A stretch of 64,000 bases of DNA from DASXRU01 sp034665305 (GCA_034665305.1 JAXDFZ010000008.1:1-64000); one strand, 5' to 3'. Positions 44,514 through 53,930 are shown, numbered from the stretch's first letter. Made by a program: numbers and translations. Notes: generated from the sequence alone by a model not told the origin.

Positions 44514-46106
44514 ATGCAGACTGAGTTTCGTAACGAGCCGTTTACTGATTTCGGCAGGGAAGAAAACGCGCAGGCGATGCGCGCGGCGATTGAGAAGGTC
44601 AAGGGCCAGCTGGGCCAGGAATATCCCCTTGTGATTGGCGGCGAGCGCATCACCACCAACAGCAAGCTCGATAGTTTTAATCCCGCCAACCGGACGCAGA
44701 TTGTCGGAAGTTTCAATAAAGCAACTAAGGAACTCGCCGCGCGCGCAGTCGAGGTTGCTAACGAGACTTTCAAAACGTGGCGCTACACACGCCCGGAACA
44801 GCGAGCCGATCTTTTGTTCCGCGTTGCCGCGATGCTGCGAGAGCGGAAACATGAAATGTCCGCGTGGATGATCCATGAAGTGGCAAAAACATGGCCGGAG
44901 GCCGATGGCGATACTGCCGAGGCGATCGACTTTCTCGAGTTCTATGGGCGCGAGATGTTGCGTTATGCCGGCGAGCAGCCCTTGACGAAACTGGAAGGCG
45001 AAGACAATCGGCTCGAATACATACCCATCGGGGTAGGCTGTGTTATTCCACCATGGAATTTTCCGCTCGCGATCATGGCCGGGATGACGGCGGCTGCCAT
45101 TGTCACCGGCAACACGGTGGTGCTGAAGCCTTCGTCTGACGCTCCCACGATCGCGTACAAGTTTTTTGAGTTACTGGAAGAAGCCGGCATGCCGGCCGGT
45201 GTGGTTAACTTCCTGACTGGTTCAGGCGCGGAAGTGGGCGACGTGGTTGTGGACCATCCGCTAACTCGCTTCATCGCGTTCACCGGGTCCAAAGAAATCG
45301 GCCTGCGCATTAATGAGCGCGCGGCAAAAACGCCGTCGGGCCAACTGTGGATCAAGCGCGTCGTCGCTGAAATGGGCGGCAAAGACGCAATCATCGTCGA
45401 TGCCGATACGGATTTGGATGAAGCCGCCACGGGCGTGGTCCAGGCCGCTTTTGGATTTCAAGGCCAGAAATGTTCCGCGTGTTCGCGCGCGATTATTCAT
45501 ACCGACGTTTACGACTCAATGCTGGACAAGATCGTCGCTCGCACGGAGAAGATTGCCACCGGCGAACCAACTGATCCGGCAACGACCATGAGCGCTGTGA
45601 TAAATCAGAAAGCGTTCAAGACAATCAATGACTATATCGACAAGGGCAAAGCCGAAGGCGGCCGGGTAGTGGCCGGCGGTGGCGCTGATGGTGAACGCGG
45701 ATTTTTCGTTGAGCCGACAGTCATCGCCGACGTCAAGCCGGGCGACACTATTGAGCAGGAAGAAATCTTCGGTCCGGTGCTGGCTGTTATTCGGGCGCAG
45801 GATTTCGATGATGCATTGAACATCGCCAACGATACGCAGTACGGATTGACCGGCGCTCTTTACTCGAACGATCCTGAGAAGCTGGAACGTGCGCGGAACG
45901 AGTTTCATGTAGGAAACCTTTATCTGAATCGCAAGTGCACGGGCGCGCTGGTGGGAGCGCATCCTTTTGGAGGCTTCAACATGTCGGGCACGGATTCCAA
46001 GGCCGGTGGCCGCGACTACCTTCTGCTGTTTATGCAGGCGAAACTGTCGTCGACGAGGGTCGGAGCTAGTGCAAACGTGGAGAAGCGCGCCGCAATTGGA
46101 GAGTAA
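44514..46106 (+). CDS. rocA: L-glutamate gamma-semialdehyde dehydrogenase
   Basis: An aldehyde dehydrogenase of the delta-1-pyrroline-5-carboxylate dehydrogenase class, 530 residues. It oxidises glutamate semialdehyde to glutamate in proline and arginine breakdown using NAD. Seen: the family start TEFRNEPFTDF, the Asn in VIPPWNFPLAIM, the NAD-site FTGSKEIGLRI, the Glu in VVAEMGGKDAIIVD and the catalytic Cys in FGFQGQKCSACSR. ATG at 44514-44516 follows GGAGAG. No proline dehydrogenase gene is adjacent. It ends at a strong hairpin terminator. Confidence 0.94.
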   Translation: MQTEFRNEPFTDFGREENAQAMRAAIEKVKGQLGQEYPLVIGGERITTNSKLDSFNPANRTQIVGSFNKATKELAARAVEVANETFKTWRYTRPEQRADLLFRVAAMLRERKHEMSAWMIHEVAKTWPEADGDTAEAIDFLEFYGREMLRYAGEQPLTKLEGEDNRLEYIPIGVGCVIPPWNFPLAIMAGMTAAAIVTGNTVVLKPSSDAPTIAYKFFELLEEAGMPAGVVNFLTGSGAEVGDVVVDHPLTRFIAFTGSKEIGLRINERAAKTPSGQLWIKRVVAEMGGKDAIIVDADTDLDEAATGVVQAAFGFQGQKCSACSRAIIHTDVYDSMLDKIVARTEKIATGEPTDPATTMSAVINQKAFKTINDYIDKGKAEGGRVVAGGGADGERGFFVEPTVIADVKPGDTIEQEEIFGPVLAVIRAQDFDDALNIANDTQYGLTGALYSNDPEKLERARNEFHVGNLYLNRKCTGALVGAHPFGGFNMSGTDSKAGGRDYLLLFMQAKLSSTRVGASANVEKRAAIGE

Positions 46107-46178
46107 CCAATGCAGCGTGCGGCTCGGCCGCTGCACAGTGCGGCAGGGCTGCGCTTCCGCGAAGCGTGTTGTATTAGA

Positions 46179-46214
46179 GAGGCTACGCCTCGGCTCTGAG
46201 GCGCAGCCTCTTTT
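46179..46214 (+). terminator. rocA terminator
   Basis: A 13-bp stem with one mismatch (GAGGCTACGCCTC / GAGGCGCAGCCTC, six-base loop) is followed by TTTT. The stretch between the rocA stop and this hairpin holds two further small hairpins (about 46112-46136 and 46150-46166). Confidence 0.8.
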
Positions 46215-46238
46215 CATTTCTAGAAGCAAGGCTGACTT

Positions 46239-47168
46239 ATGCGCATAGTCTTCATGGGCACTCCCGAATCGGCTGTACCCTCCTTGCGACAGTGCCTCGC
46301 CGATGGCCACGAAGTTGTCGCGGTCTGGACGCAACCAGATAAATCGTCAGGCCGGGGTAAGAAGATCACGTTCTCTGCAGTAAAAGAGTTTGCCCTTTCA
46401 CAGGGACTCCCTGTCCATCAACCATTAAAAATCAGGACCGATGAGGCAAAGGCGTTGTTCGCTTCGCATAACGCAGAGGTCGCCGTCGTTGTTGCTTACG
46501 GAAGGATTCTGCCGGTTGAACTTCTAAACACCCCCGCTTCGGGTTGCGTCAACGTGCATTTCTCTTTGCTGCCAAAATATCGCGGCGCGGCTCCGGTCAA
46601 TTGGGCCATCGTCAATGGAGAAGCGACGACGGGCGTCACAACGATGTTCATCGAAGAGGAACTCGATTCCGGGCCCATACTGTTACAGAGCGAGACAGCG
46701 ATTCATCATGAAGAAACAGCCACGCAACTCATGGAGCGGCTGGCAGCCACGGGAGCGGAGCTGTTGTCGGAAACGCTCGCAAACCTTCGCTCGATATCCG
46801 CCGCTCGCCAGAACGACGACGAGGCGAGCTTCGCCCCCTTGTTGAAAAAAGAAGACGGCAAAGTTGATTGGTTCATGGATGCCTTCGCTATCGAGCGGCG
46901 CGTGCGTGGTTTTCAGCCGTGGCCCAACGTCTATGCGTTCTACCGGTCGCATCGCTTGATTATCTGGAGCGCTGCGCCAAAAAAACTTGGCCCGGATGAA
47001 CAGCCGGCGGGAACCATCCTCGTCGCACACGGCGAAGAGCTGGCGATCAAATGCGGTAACGACACGGCGCTGCAGTTGTTGGAAGTTCAACCCGAGGGTG
47101 GCCGTCGCATGACCGCGCGCGAATTCATCAACGGTGCTCGGCTCGAAGCGGGCCGGCAAATGGAATGA
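46239..47168 (+). CDS. fmt: methionyl-tRNA formyltransferase
   Basis: Formylates initiator Met-tRNA using 10-formyl-tetrahydrofolate. 309 residues. The family start MRIVFMGTPESAVPSLR, the active-site segment AYGRILPVELLN, NVHFSLLPKYRGAAPVNWAI with its catalytic Asn and His, and EEELDSGPIL are all present, followed by the C-terminal tRNA-binding domain. It overlaps rsmB by four bases (ATGA). Confidence 0.96.
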   Translation: MRIVFMGTPESAVPSLRQCLADGHEVVAVWTQPDKSSGRGKKITFSAVKEFALSQGLPVHQPLKIRTDEAKALFASHNAEVAVVVAYGRILPVELLNTPASGCVNVHFSLLPKYRGAAPVNWAIVNGEATTGVTTMFIEEELDSGPILLQSETAIHHEETATQLMERLAATGAELLSETLANLRSISAARQNDDEASFAPLLKKEDGKVDWFMDAFAIERRVRGFQPWPNVYAFYRSHRLIIWSAAPKKLGPDEQPAGTILVAHGEELAIKCGNDTALQLLEVQPEGGRRMTAREFINGARLEAGRQME

Positions 47169-48544
47169 AGGTTCAGCCACAGCGTGGACCACAGAAGCCC
47201 GGGAGCGCCGGCGGCAAGCCAGTTTCACCTGCGCGAAAAGCTGCGTTTGAAATTTTGCGCCGGGTGGAAAGTGAAGGAGCGTTCGCTGCTACGCTACTGG
47301 CAAACCTCGCTGAGGAGATGCGCGCGGACGACAGGGCTTTGGCGCATGAGTTAGTGCTGGGCGTGCTGCGCCGGCAGCTTTGGCTCGATCGCGTCATCGA
47401 ACATTTTGCAGGCCGCGCAGTTGAGAATCTGGACCTGGCGGTAAAACTCGCACTGCAGCTGGGACTCTATCAAATCCGTTTTCTCTCACGCACGCCGGAT
47501 TCAGCTGCCGTAAACGAATCAGTAAAGTTGGTGCATGCCGCCCGCTTGCGGTCTGCGGCGAGTTTTGTGAATGCAGTATTGCGCCGCGCTACGCGCGAAC
47601 CGGCTTACGATCCGTTAGCGGAGGTTGGTAACGCAGTCGAACGGCTGGCGGTCGAAACTTCCCATCCTGCCTGGTTGCTTGAACGCTGGCTCCGGTTCTT
47701 TGGGCCAGAGGCCGGTGACTTAGCCCGCGCAAACAACGAGCATGCCCCCGTTGCCTTTCGCCTCACGGGGCGCGAGGGAGCGACATCGGTTCTGTCGCAG
47801 ATCCGCGAGGCGACTCAACTCGAACCTTCAAAGATAGTCAACGATGCGTGGCGCGTAAGAGGACCAAATGAAGTGCTGCAAAGCCTCGTGCGCAGCGGCT
47901 TGATTTATTTACAGGACGAAGCGTCACAACTGGTGGCGCATGTGTTGGGCGCACAACCCGCGGACCGTATCCTGGATGTATGCGCGGCTCCGGGGAGCAA
48001 GGCCCTGCATCTGGCGGCGTTGCATCCGGACGCGAGGATCGTGGCGGGGGACCTCTACGAACATCGTCTGCAGACACTGTCGCGGCTCGCGGCTTTGCAG
48101 GGGGTCGATACTATTCGACGTGTCGCTCATAACGCTGTGGAGGGTTTGCCTTTTGCGCCTGAATCCTTTGATCGGGTTCTGGTTGACGCACCGTGCAGCG
48201 GCACCGGCACACTCAGGCACAACCCCGAAATTCGCTGGCGCGTCACAGAGGACGATATACAGGAGTTGGCCAGTCAGCAGAAACTGATCCTTAATAATGT
48301 CGCAAGCTTGTTGCGACGCGGCGGGCGCCTGATTTATTCCACTTGCTCAGTTGAACCTGAAGAGAATGAGGACGTGGTTCGGGCCTTTCTGGATGCGAAC
48401 CCGGAGTTTCAACTGACCGGGCCCGAGTGGCCGCGGCCGGAAGCCGGATTGTCAAATTTCGTAACAGATACCGGAGCTGTTCGCACCTGGCCGCACCGGG
48501 ATGATGTTGACGGGTTTTTCATCGCTGTGCTCACAAAAAGGTAA
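47165..48544 (+). CDS. rsmB: 16S rRNA m5C967 methyltransferase RsmB
   Basis: Methylates cytosine 967 of 16S rRNA. 459 residues. The N-terminal NusB-like RNA-binding domain (about 20-165) is followed by the SAM-dependent domain with ILDVCAAPGSKALHLAAL, the motif DAPCSGTGTLRHNPEIRW and the catalytic LIYSTCSVEPEENEDVV. Two conserved cysteines (PCSG and STCS) mark RsmB-type enzymes. Translationally coupled to fmt, a common pair. Confidence 0.95.
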   Translation: MKVQPQRGPQKPGSAGGKPVSPARKAAFEILRRVESEGAFAATLLANLAEEMRADDRALAHELVLGVLRRQLWLDRVIEHFAGRAVENLDLAVKLALQLGLYQIRFLSRTPDSAAVNESVKLVHAARLRSAASFVNAVLRRATREPAYDPLAEVGNAVERLAVETSHPAWLLERWLRFFGPEAGDLARANNEHAPVAFRLTGREGATSVLSQIREATQLEPSKIVNDAWRVRGPNEVLQSLVRSGLIYLQDEASQLVAHVLGAQPADRILDVCAAPGSKALHLAALHPDARIVAGDLYEHRLQTLSRLAALQGVDTIRRVAHNAVEGLPFAPESFDRVLVDAPCSGTGTLRHNPEIRWRVTEDDIQELASQQKLILNNVASLLRRGGRLIYSTCSVEPEENEDVVRAFLDANPEFQLTGPEWPRPEAGLSNFVTDTGAVRTWPHRDDVDGFFIAVLTKR

Positions 48545-48570
48545 TAACGAACTAATGGGGGAACCACGGA

Positions 48571-48706
48571 CCAAACCTCATTAGCACCTGGCTTCAGCCA
48601 GGGGATTACAAGCGAGGCATGGTAATGGGAAACCGTTGAAACGGTTACTCAGAGATCAGCCGATCTATCCACCGCACTGAAGTGCGGTGCTAATGAGAAT
48701 CTTAAG
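48571..48706 (+). repeat. palindromic MITE/BIME-like element, copy C
   Basis: Same family as 9811-9995 and same orientation, with shorter ends. Left hairpin CACCTGGCT-TC-AGCCAGGGG, middle AAACCGTTGAAACGGTT, right hairpin CACCGCACT-GA-AGTGCGGTG, flanked by CCTCATTAGCA and TGCTAATGAGA. The outer GTAG ends are lost. The left stem differs from copy A by a compensatory pair (A-T to G-C). Confidence 0.78.
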
Positions 48707-48817
48707 CAGCACTCGTTGCTTCAACCGCTTGCTTGCCGCCCGTCATTCGCGGATGCTAGACTTCGCAGCTTGGTTCAGCGTGGCGACGTCAACGGCAGGA
48801 GAGAGGCGCGAAACAGT

Positions 48818-49504
48818 TTGTCATTAAAGGAACGCGCGGCATCAGTCTTGGGCCACGGGGCAATTCTAATCGGCATTGCTGTCCTCTTCGTCCTGGGAAT
48901 GCTGGGCACTGTTTACCTTTCACTTCGCAGTCCGGAAGTGAAGGTGCCGGATGTTGTCGGCAAGGACCGCGCCGATGCCGAAACAACCATCAGTGACGCC
49001 GGGCTGAACTTTCGCGTCAGGGCGACGCGCCCCATCGGTAACTCGAAACCCGACACCGTCGTGCTGCAACTCCCCGGCGCGGGCGAAATGGTGAAAGCAG
49101 GGCAGACGGTTGCAGTGGACGTCAGTCGCGCCGCGAAGGAAGGCGAGAGCGCTACTTCCGTCCAACCTGAAATCAAACCCGAGACAGCGAATAGTAATCA
49201 GAACAGCAACCAGGCTGCGAACGACAACCTGAACGAGAACAAGCCCAAACGTCCGAAGAATACCAACACGAATAAGAATGCAAACGCTAACGCCAACGGA
49301 AACACAAACAGCAATCGCGCGAATGCAAACGGAAATCGCAATAGCAATGCCAATGCGAACACGAATGCAAAGCCAACTCTGAACATCAACAACCGGCCGC
49401 CGGCGCCTAACGCGAACACCGGCGCCAAGGTGAACCGGGCTACAAATACGAACCGCCGGCCGCCGCAGCCGCGTCCGTCACCGGTTAACAGACCTTCGCC
49501 GTAA
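48818..49504 (+). CDS. membrane-anchored PASTA-domain protein with Asn-rich tail
   Basis: About 228 residues. One TM (ILIGIAVLFVLGMLGTVYLSL, about 13-34) is followed by one PASTA domain (about 38-105, VKVPDVVGKDRADAETTISDAGL), which in other proteins binds cell-wall fragments or beta-lactams. The remaining 120 residues are low-complexity, dominated by Asn, Ala, Lys and Pro (NKNANANANGNTNSN-type runs), probably an extended extracellular segment. No ATG fits. The chosen start is TTG 48818, about 11 bases after AGGAGAGAGG, giving an N-terminus SLKERAASVLGHG. The frame is open further upstream to 48716, next to repeat copy C. No kinase domain is fused. Confidence 0.72.
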   Translation: MSLKERAASVLGHGAILIGIAVLFVLGMLGTVYLSLRSPEVKVPDVVGKDRADAETTISDAGLNFRVRATRPIGNSKPDTVVLQLPGAGEMVKAGQTVAVDVSRAAKEGESATSVQPEIKPETANSNQNSNQAANDNLNENKPKRPKNTNTNKNANANANGNTNSNRANANGNRNSNANANTNAKPTLNINNRPPAPNANTGAKVNRATNTNRRPPQPRPSPVNRPSP

Positions 49505-49561
49505 TGGAATGTCCTGGCGCTTGCGCGTTTTCGAAGCCTCATTTGCGTAGATTAGATCCGC

Positions 49562-50224
49562 ATGGTCGAGATTGCCCCTTCAATACTTTCTGCTGATTTT
49601 TCGCGCCTCGGCAGCGAGATCGAAGCCGTAGAGAGTGGCGGTGCCACCGTCATTCACGTCGATGTGATGGACGGCCACTTCGTGCCAAACATCACAGTGG
49701 GTTTGCCGGTGGTCAAGGCAGTGGCGCGGATTACGAAACTCACGATCGATGCGCACCTGATGATTTCTGAACCCGGACGTTACGCGGAACAGTTTGTGAA
49801 AGCCGGGGCACAAATGGTTTCGGTGCACGTCGAAGCCGATGCGCATTTGCACCGGACGTTGACGTCGATAAGGGACTCCGGCGCCCTGGCGGGAATAGCG
49901 ATCAACCCGGCCACACCGCTCGGAGCTCTCGCAGACGCAATTGGTTTTGCGGATTACGTTCTAGTAATGTCAGTGAATCCGGGGTTTGGCGGGCAAAAGT
50001 TCATTCCGGCGTGTTTGGAAAAACTGCGACGTTTGCGAAAATTGATTGGCGACCGAAGGCTGGTTACGCGCATCGAAGTCGATGGCGGCATCGATCTGGC
50101 GAATATTGGCGAAGTGGCGGCCGCCGGGGCTGAGATTATCGTGTCCGGGACAGGGGTCTTCGGCGCACCTGATGCGGCCACGGCCGTGCGCGAGCTTCGC
50201 GAAGCCACCGTTCGATGGGTATAA
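49562..50224 (+). CDS. rpe: ribulose-phosphate 3-epimerase
   Basis: Interconverts ribulose 5-phosphate and xylulose 5-phosphate in the pentose phosphate pathway. 220 residues, a TIM barrel. Seen: APSILSADFSRL at the start, VIHVDVMDGHFVPNITVG with metal-binding His and Asp near 33-50, DAHLMISEP near 66-74, MSVNPGFGGQKFIP near 139-152 and IEVDGGIDLANI near 174-185. Confidence 0.97.
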   Translation: MVEIAPSILSADFSRLGSEIEAVESGGATVIHVDVMDGHFVPNITVGLPVVKAVARITKLTIDAHLMISEPGRYAEQFVKAGAQMVSVHVEADAHLHRTLTSIRDSGALAGIAINPATPLGALADAIGFADYVLVMSVNPGFGGQKFIPACLEKLRRLRKLIGDRRLVTRIEVDGGIDLANIGEVAAAGAEIIVSGTGVFGAPDAATAVRELREATVRWV

Positions 50225-50287
50225 CAAAGTTTAAGTATTGAAAAGACAGGCTAAAATTGCCTGTGCCTTATGTTTTTTGGAGGATTC

Positions 50288-51868
50288 ATGATGAAGTTTC
50301 GCGTTCTTATTTCCCTCGCAGCCGTCCTTTTATTAGCTACGGCAGCCCTGGGTGGCACCCGTGGGCAGGGCCAGAGCGATCTGACTCCGTCGCAGCGGCT
50401 TGACGTTATGCGGTCAAAGCTGGAGGGGCTGCGCCGGTCTTTGGACAGCGCTGTCGCGGCAATGAATTCGCAAGATAAGGGCGACTCAAAGAGCAAGGCT
50501 TCGGCGGACGATCCCCGGGAGCGCCTACGCGGGTTGGATAAAGAGGTCGGATCGGTCCTATCTGAAGTGGCTGAACTGCGCGGCAAGCAGGACCGTTCGG
50601 ACAAATACGATGTAAGCCGTTTGGGCGGCTTGGAAACTTCAGTGGTGGAATTGAGTTCGCGCGTTGAGGCAGCGCTGCTGTCCACGGCAAGCGCGCGAAC
50701 CGCGACCTCCTCTCAATCTTCTTCAGCGCACTCAAAGAAAAAGAAAGGGCGCTTCTTTGGTTTGCTCGGCGGCGGCGGCGACGATAAATATGCCGAGCTT
50801 ACGGGAACCGTTGCGCCCGGCCGTGATCGCGTCCTCTTTGAAGAAGCGGCGCAGCTGGTACGAAAAGGCGATCATGAAACCGGCCGCCTTCTCTTTACCA
50901 CGATCATTAATACCTATCCGGATTCGCAGTATCTACCGCTTGCCAAGTTGGCAATTGCTGATTCTTTCTACCTCGAAGGAACTACCAGTTCGCTAATTCA
51001 GGCGGCGCAACACTATCAGGATTGGCTGACGTTCTTCCCGACTGATCCACTTGCCGACGACGCTATGCTGAAGGTGGCGGAAGCGGAGATGCGGCAGATG
51101 GGCCTTTCGGATCGCGACATCACGCACGCGCGCAAGGCGGAACAACGTTTGAAGGCGCTGCTGCAGCAATTTCCCAACACGCCCTTGCGGGCTCAGGTCG
51201 AAGATCGCCTGCGGCAGGACCAGGAAAACCTGGCCTTGCATAATCTGCAGGTCGCGCGCTTCTACTGGAACGCGCGCTATGTTCCGAGGAGAGCCGGGCT
51301 CAAAGGCGCCCAGTCGCGTCTGGGTGAGATTATCGAAAAGTACCCGTTCTTTTGTTTGATGGATGAAGTGATCTTTCGTTACGGCGTCACGTACCAGGAA
51401 GAGGAAGAGCCGGACGAAGCGGCGAAATATTTCCAACAGATCCTGCGTGACTATCCGAATAGCAAATATGCCGAACAGGCACGCGACCAGCTCAACATTA
51501 TCGGCGCGCCGATTCCCGATCCGGATCCGATTAAGAAGAACTTGCCCGAATGTCCGTCGCTTAGCTTTACGCAGAACCTGATGCAGCAAGTGACAGGTAG
51601 CCCCAATGTCACGGTCGACAAGAACGGAATCCTGATTAGCAAAGACGAAAAGGGAACTGATCTTATCGATAAGGCGATTGCCAACAATGGCCAATTGCCC
51701 TCTAACGAAACGCCGATGGCCCCGGTACAGCGCACGGCTCCCGCGCGCAATGTTGTTCCGCAGCCGGTAATTACGCAGCCTGGTCCGGTCCGGCCGCGCA
51801 CGACGTCTCCCGCTGAGGCTCCGAAGACGACGCCGTCGGCGACTCCGGCCGCCACGCCCAAACCGTAG
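50288..51868 (+). CDS. BamD-like outer-membrane assembly/TPR protein
   Basis: About 526 residues. Sec signal peptide (1-28; no lipobox Cys is seen), a coiled-coil-like region (about 40-140), a Ser/Lys-rich linker, then TPR-type helices resembling BamD/YfiO (about 175-420: GRLLFTTIINTYPDSQYLPLAKLAIADSFY and KYFQQILRDYPNSKYAEQARDQL as landmarks), and a Pro/Thr/Ala-rich tail. BamD helps insert proteins in the outer membrane. This protein is twice the usual BamD length and appears not to be a lipoprotein. The start follows GGAGG by four bases (ATG 50288) or seven (ATG 50291). Followed closely by two more genes, probably one operon. Confidence 0.8.
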   Translation: MMKFRVLISLAAVLLLATAALGGTRGQGQSDLTPSQRLDVMRSKLEGLRRSLDSAVAAMNSQDKGDSKSKASADDPRERLRGLDKEVGSVLSEVAELRGKQDRSDKYDVSRLGGLETSVVELSSRVEAALLSTASARTATSSQSSSAHSKKKKGRFFGLLGGGGDDKYAELTGTVAPGRDRVLFEEAAQLVRKGDHETGRLLFTTIINTYPDSQYLPLAKLAIADSFYLEGTTSSLIQAAQHYQDWLTFFPTDPLADDAMLKVAEAEMRQMGLSDRDITHARKAEQRLKALLQQFPNTPLRAQVEDRLRQDQENLALHNLQVARFYWNARYVPRRAGLKGAQSRLGEIIEKYPFFCLMDEVIFRYGVTYQEEEEPDEAAKYFQQILRDYPNSKYAEQARDQLNIIGAPIPDPDPIKKNLPECPSLSFTQNLMQQVTGSPNVTVDKNGILISKDEKGTDLIDKAIANNGQLPSNETPMAPVQRTAPARNVVPQPVITQPGPVRPRTTSPAEAPKTTPSATPAATPKP

Positions 51869-51870
51869 AG

Positions 51871-52395
51871 GTGACCACGCAAAATAACAACAGCGAACCC
51901 GTGCAGACTGAGCTGCGGCGACGCCATCGCACAACGGTGATGGTCGTCGCAGCTTTTTTTGTTTTGACCGCGATTCTGATCGTTATCGCTTTCACAAAAA
52001 TTGATAGCATCGCTCGTGTCGGTGATCCACGTGTTGCTTCGGGGATCTGGATTGCGATTCTGATATTCGGACTGGGCGCTTTCGTTTTGCGCCGGACGCG
52101 ATTCAACGCCATGCGGTTGCAGGATATCGCCGGCGTGCGCGGGGCTTCCGGTCTGCTACAGACGTTGCAGGGCACAACGATTCAGGTCGCGTGCGTGGCG
52201 GGCGCGATCGCCCTGATGGGTTTTGTGGTAACGATTCGCACGGGCAACGAATACGACATGTTGCGGGCGGGTGGCGTGGCAATAATTGTGCTGATCTACT
52301 GCTTTCCGTCGCGGACTTCGTGGGAACGCGTGCTGCACGGCATTCAAGTTTCGGGAGATGCGAACGATACTCCTGAGAAAGGACCAACGGCTTGA
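51871..52395 (+). CDS. membrane protein of unknown function
   Basis: 174 residues with about four hydrophobic segments (residues 23-43, 58-74, 100-120, 130-147), a basic N-terminal side and a polar tail. No family recognised. The start is GTG 51871, two bases after the stop of the BamD-like gene. The end overlaps the TTG start of the next TPR gene, so three consecutive genes are tightly packed. Function unknown; its place between two TPR proteins suggests an envelope role (inference). Confidence 0.65.
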   Translation: MTTQNNNSEPVQTELRRRHRTTVMVVAAFFVLTAILIVIAFTKIDSIARVGDPRVASGIWIAILIFGLGAFVLRRTRFNAMRLQDIAGVRGASGLLQTLQGTTIQVACVAGAIALMGFVVTIRTGNEYDMLRAGGVAIIVLIYCFPSRTSWERVLHGIQVSGDANDTPEKGPTA

Positions 52396-53930
52396 CTTAT
52401 TTACCTCGCCTGGCCGCCATTCTGATCATCATCAGCGGGTCGCTTTGTACGGCATTTGCGGCAACGAATTACCAGAACAATCCCGCGCCGCAAGCTCAGC
52501 AGACACCCGCCACCGCGACGCAATCGCGGGCGCGAGCCTACGCCAAAGTCCTCGAGGGACAACGCCACCTGGTCCACTTCCGGGGTGGCGAAGACAACAA
52601 CCTTGCAGTTATGGCCCGGCAGGCTTTTCAGGAAGCAGTGAAACTGGATCCCACGCTTGCCGAAGCCCACACGGCGCTGGCCCAGCTCGCCTTTTATTAT
52701 CCGCCGCAGGATTTGGATGCTGCGGCGATCGAAGCGGTCAACGCCACTAAAATCGATTCCGACAACTTTGGCGCGCATCAAATTTTGTCTCGCCTGTACA
52801 CAATCAAGAGCGGTTTGCGCGAAGGCACTTTGAATGAAGCGTTCGCCGCGCTGGCGATAAAAGAGTTGAAAGAAGTCGGAAGACTCGACAAGAACAACGC
52901 GGAGAGTTGGGCGTTATTGGGCGAACTTTACGACGCAACTAAACGGACTGCGGACGCGCTGGATGCGTGGGCGCGCTGGGCCGCGGCGCCGCAACCAAGC
53001 GACGTACGATTTTTTCAGTACATTACAAATAGTGATCTGACTACCGACGCGGCGTATGCACGGCTGGGGCTTGGCCTACTCGCCGCCCAACGTTTGCCTG
53101 AGGCCCTTCAGGCTATTCGCCGGGCAGTTGCGGCCGAACCGGAGAATCGAAACTACCTGTTACTACTCAATCGCGCTTTCGAAGCCGACGGCAGCCGGGA
53201 TGCTGAGACGGTTGCGGATTTGCAGCGCATCGTTGCCGCTAATCCTGGCAACGTTCTTGCTACACAGGTTCTGGCCCAGATCGAAAGTCACAGAGGCCGT
53301 TGGCAGGAAGCCGTAAAGTTGCTCCGCTCGCAACTCAAGGGCACACCGGTTGATTTCGCATCTTATCTCGCGATCTCCGCGGCATATTCGCAGGGCGGAC
53401 AAAACCAGGACGCGGTAACCGCCGCCCGCAAAGCACTGGAGTTGGCGCCGCCGCAGGAACAGGCGATGGTGAACTCGGCGCTCTTCGTGCTTTCTTCGGC
53501 GCAGGAGCGGAGCGGCGATATGCCGGGCGCCGAAGAATCGCTGCGTCGCATTCTGGCGAAGGAACCAGACAATCCGACGGCGCTGAATAACCTCGGCTAC
53601 TTTTTAACTGAACGCAATCAACGCCTGCCGGAAGCGTTGGACATGATTCGACGCGCAGTGAAGGCTGAGCCGGCGAACCCTTCGTTTCTGGACAGCCTCG
53701 GTTGGGTTTATTTCAAACTGGGCCAATTAAAAGAAGCCGAAACGAATTTGAGCGAAGCCGCACGAGTGAACGCAACTTCGCCTACCATTCATGAACATCT
53801 GGGCGAGATTTATTTCGCGCGCAACGAAGTCGCCAAAGCGCGAGCGGCGTGGGAGAAGGCGCTCACGCTTTCCATCGAGCCCGATCAAACGGCGCGGCTC
53901 AAGGCCCGGTTAAACTCACAAACCAAATGA
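52392..53930 (+). CDS. secreted TPR-repeat protein
   Basis: 512 residues. Signal peptide (about 1-24, LAAILIIISGSLCTAFAAT) and then tetratricopeptide repeats along most of the length (e.g. ALQAIRRAVAAEPENRNYLLLLNRAF, AEESLRRILAKEPDNPTALNNLGYFL, ALDMIRRAVKAEPANPSFLDSLGWVYF as landmarks). TPRs bind proteins; this one probably works in the periplasm. The start is TTG 52392 overlapping the stop of the previous gene, with AAAGGA eight bases upstream; no in-frame ATG precedes the signal peptide. Downstream is ispE after about 50 bases. Confidence 0.82.
   Translation: MTYLPRLAAILIIISGSLCTAFAATNYQNNPAPQAQQTPATATQSRARAYAKVLEGQRHLVHFRGGEDNNLAVMARQAFQEAVKLDPTLAEAHTALAQLAFYYPPQDLDAAAIEAVNATKIDSDNFGAHQILSRLYTIKSGLREGTLNEAFAALAIKELKEVGRLDKNNAESWALLGELYDATKRTADALDAWARWAAAPQPSDVRFFQYITNSDLTTDAAYARLGLGLLAAQRLPEALQAIRRAVAAEPENRNYLLLLNRAFEADGSRDAETVADLQRIVAANPGNVLATQVLAQIESHRGRWQEAVKLLRSQLKGTPVDFASYLAISAAYSQGGQNQDAVTAARKALELAPPQEQAMVNSALFVLSSAQERSGDMPGAEESLRRILAKEPDNPTALNNLGYFLTERNQRLPEALDMIRRAVKAEPANPSFLDSLGWVYFKLGQLKEAETNLSEAARVNATSPTIHEHLGEIYFARNEVAKARAAWEKALTLSIEPDQTARLKARLNSQTK

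Noticed and set aside
50993..51934. 313-codon open frame antisense to the BamD-like gene
   Set aside because: Arg-rich, low-quality composition typical of a shadow frame; the sense protein has a signal peptide and TPR pattern.
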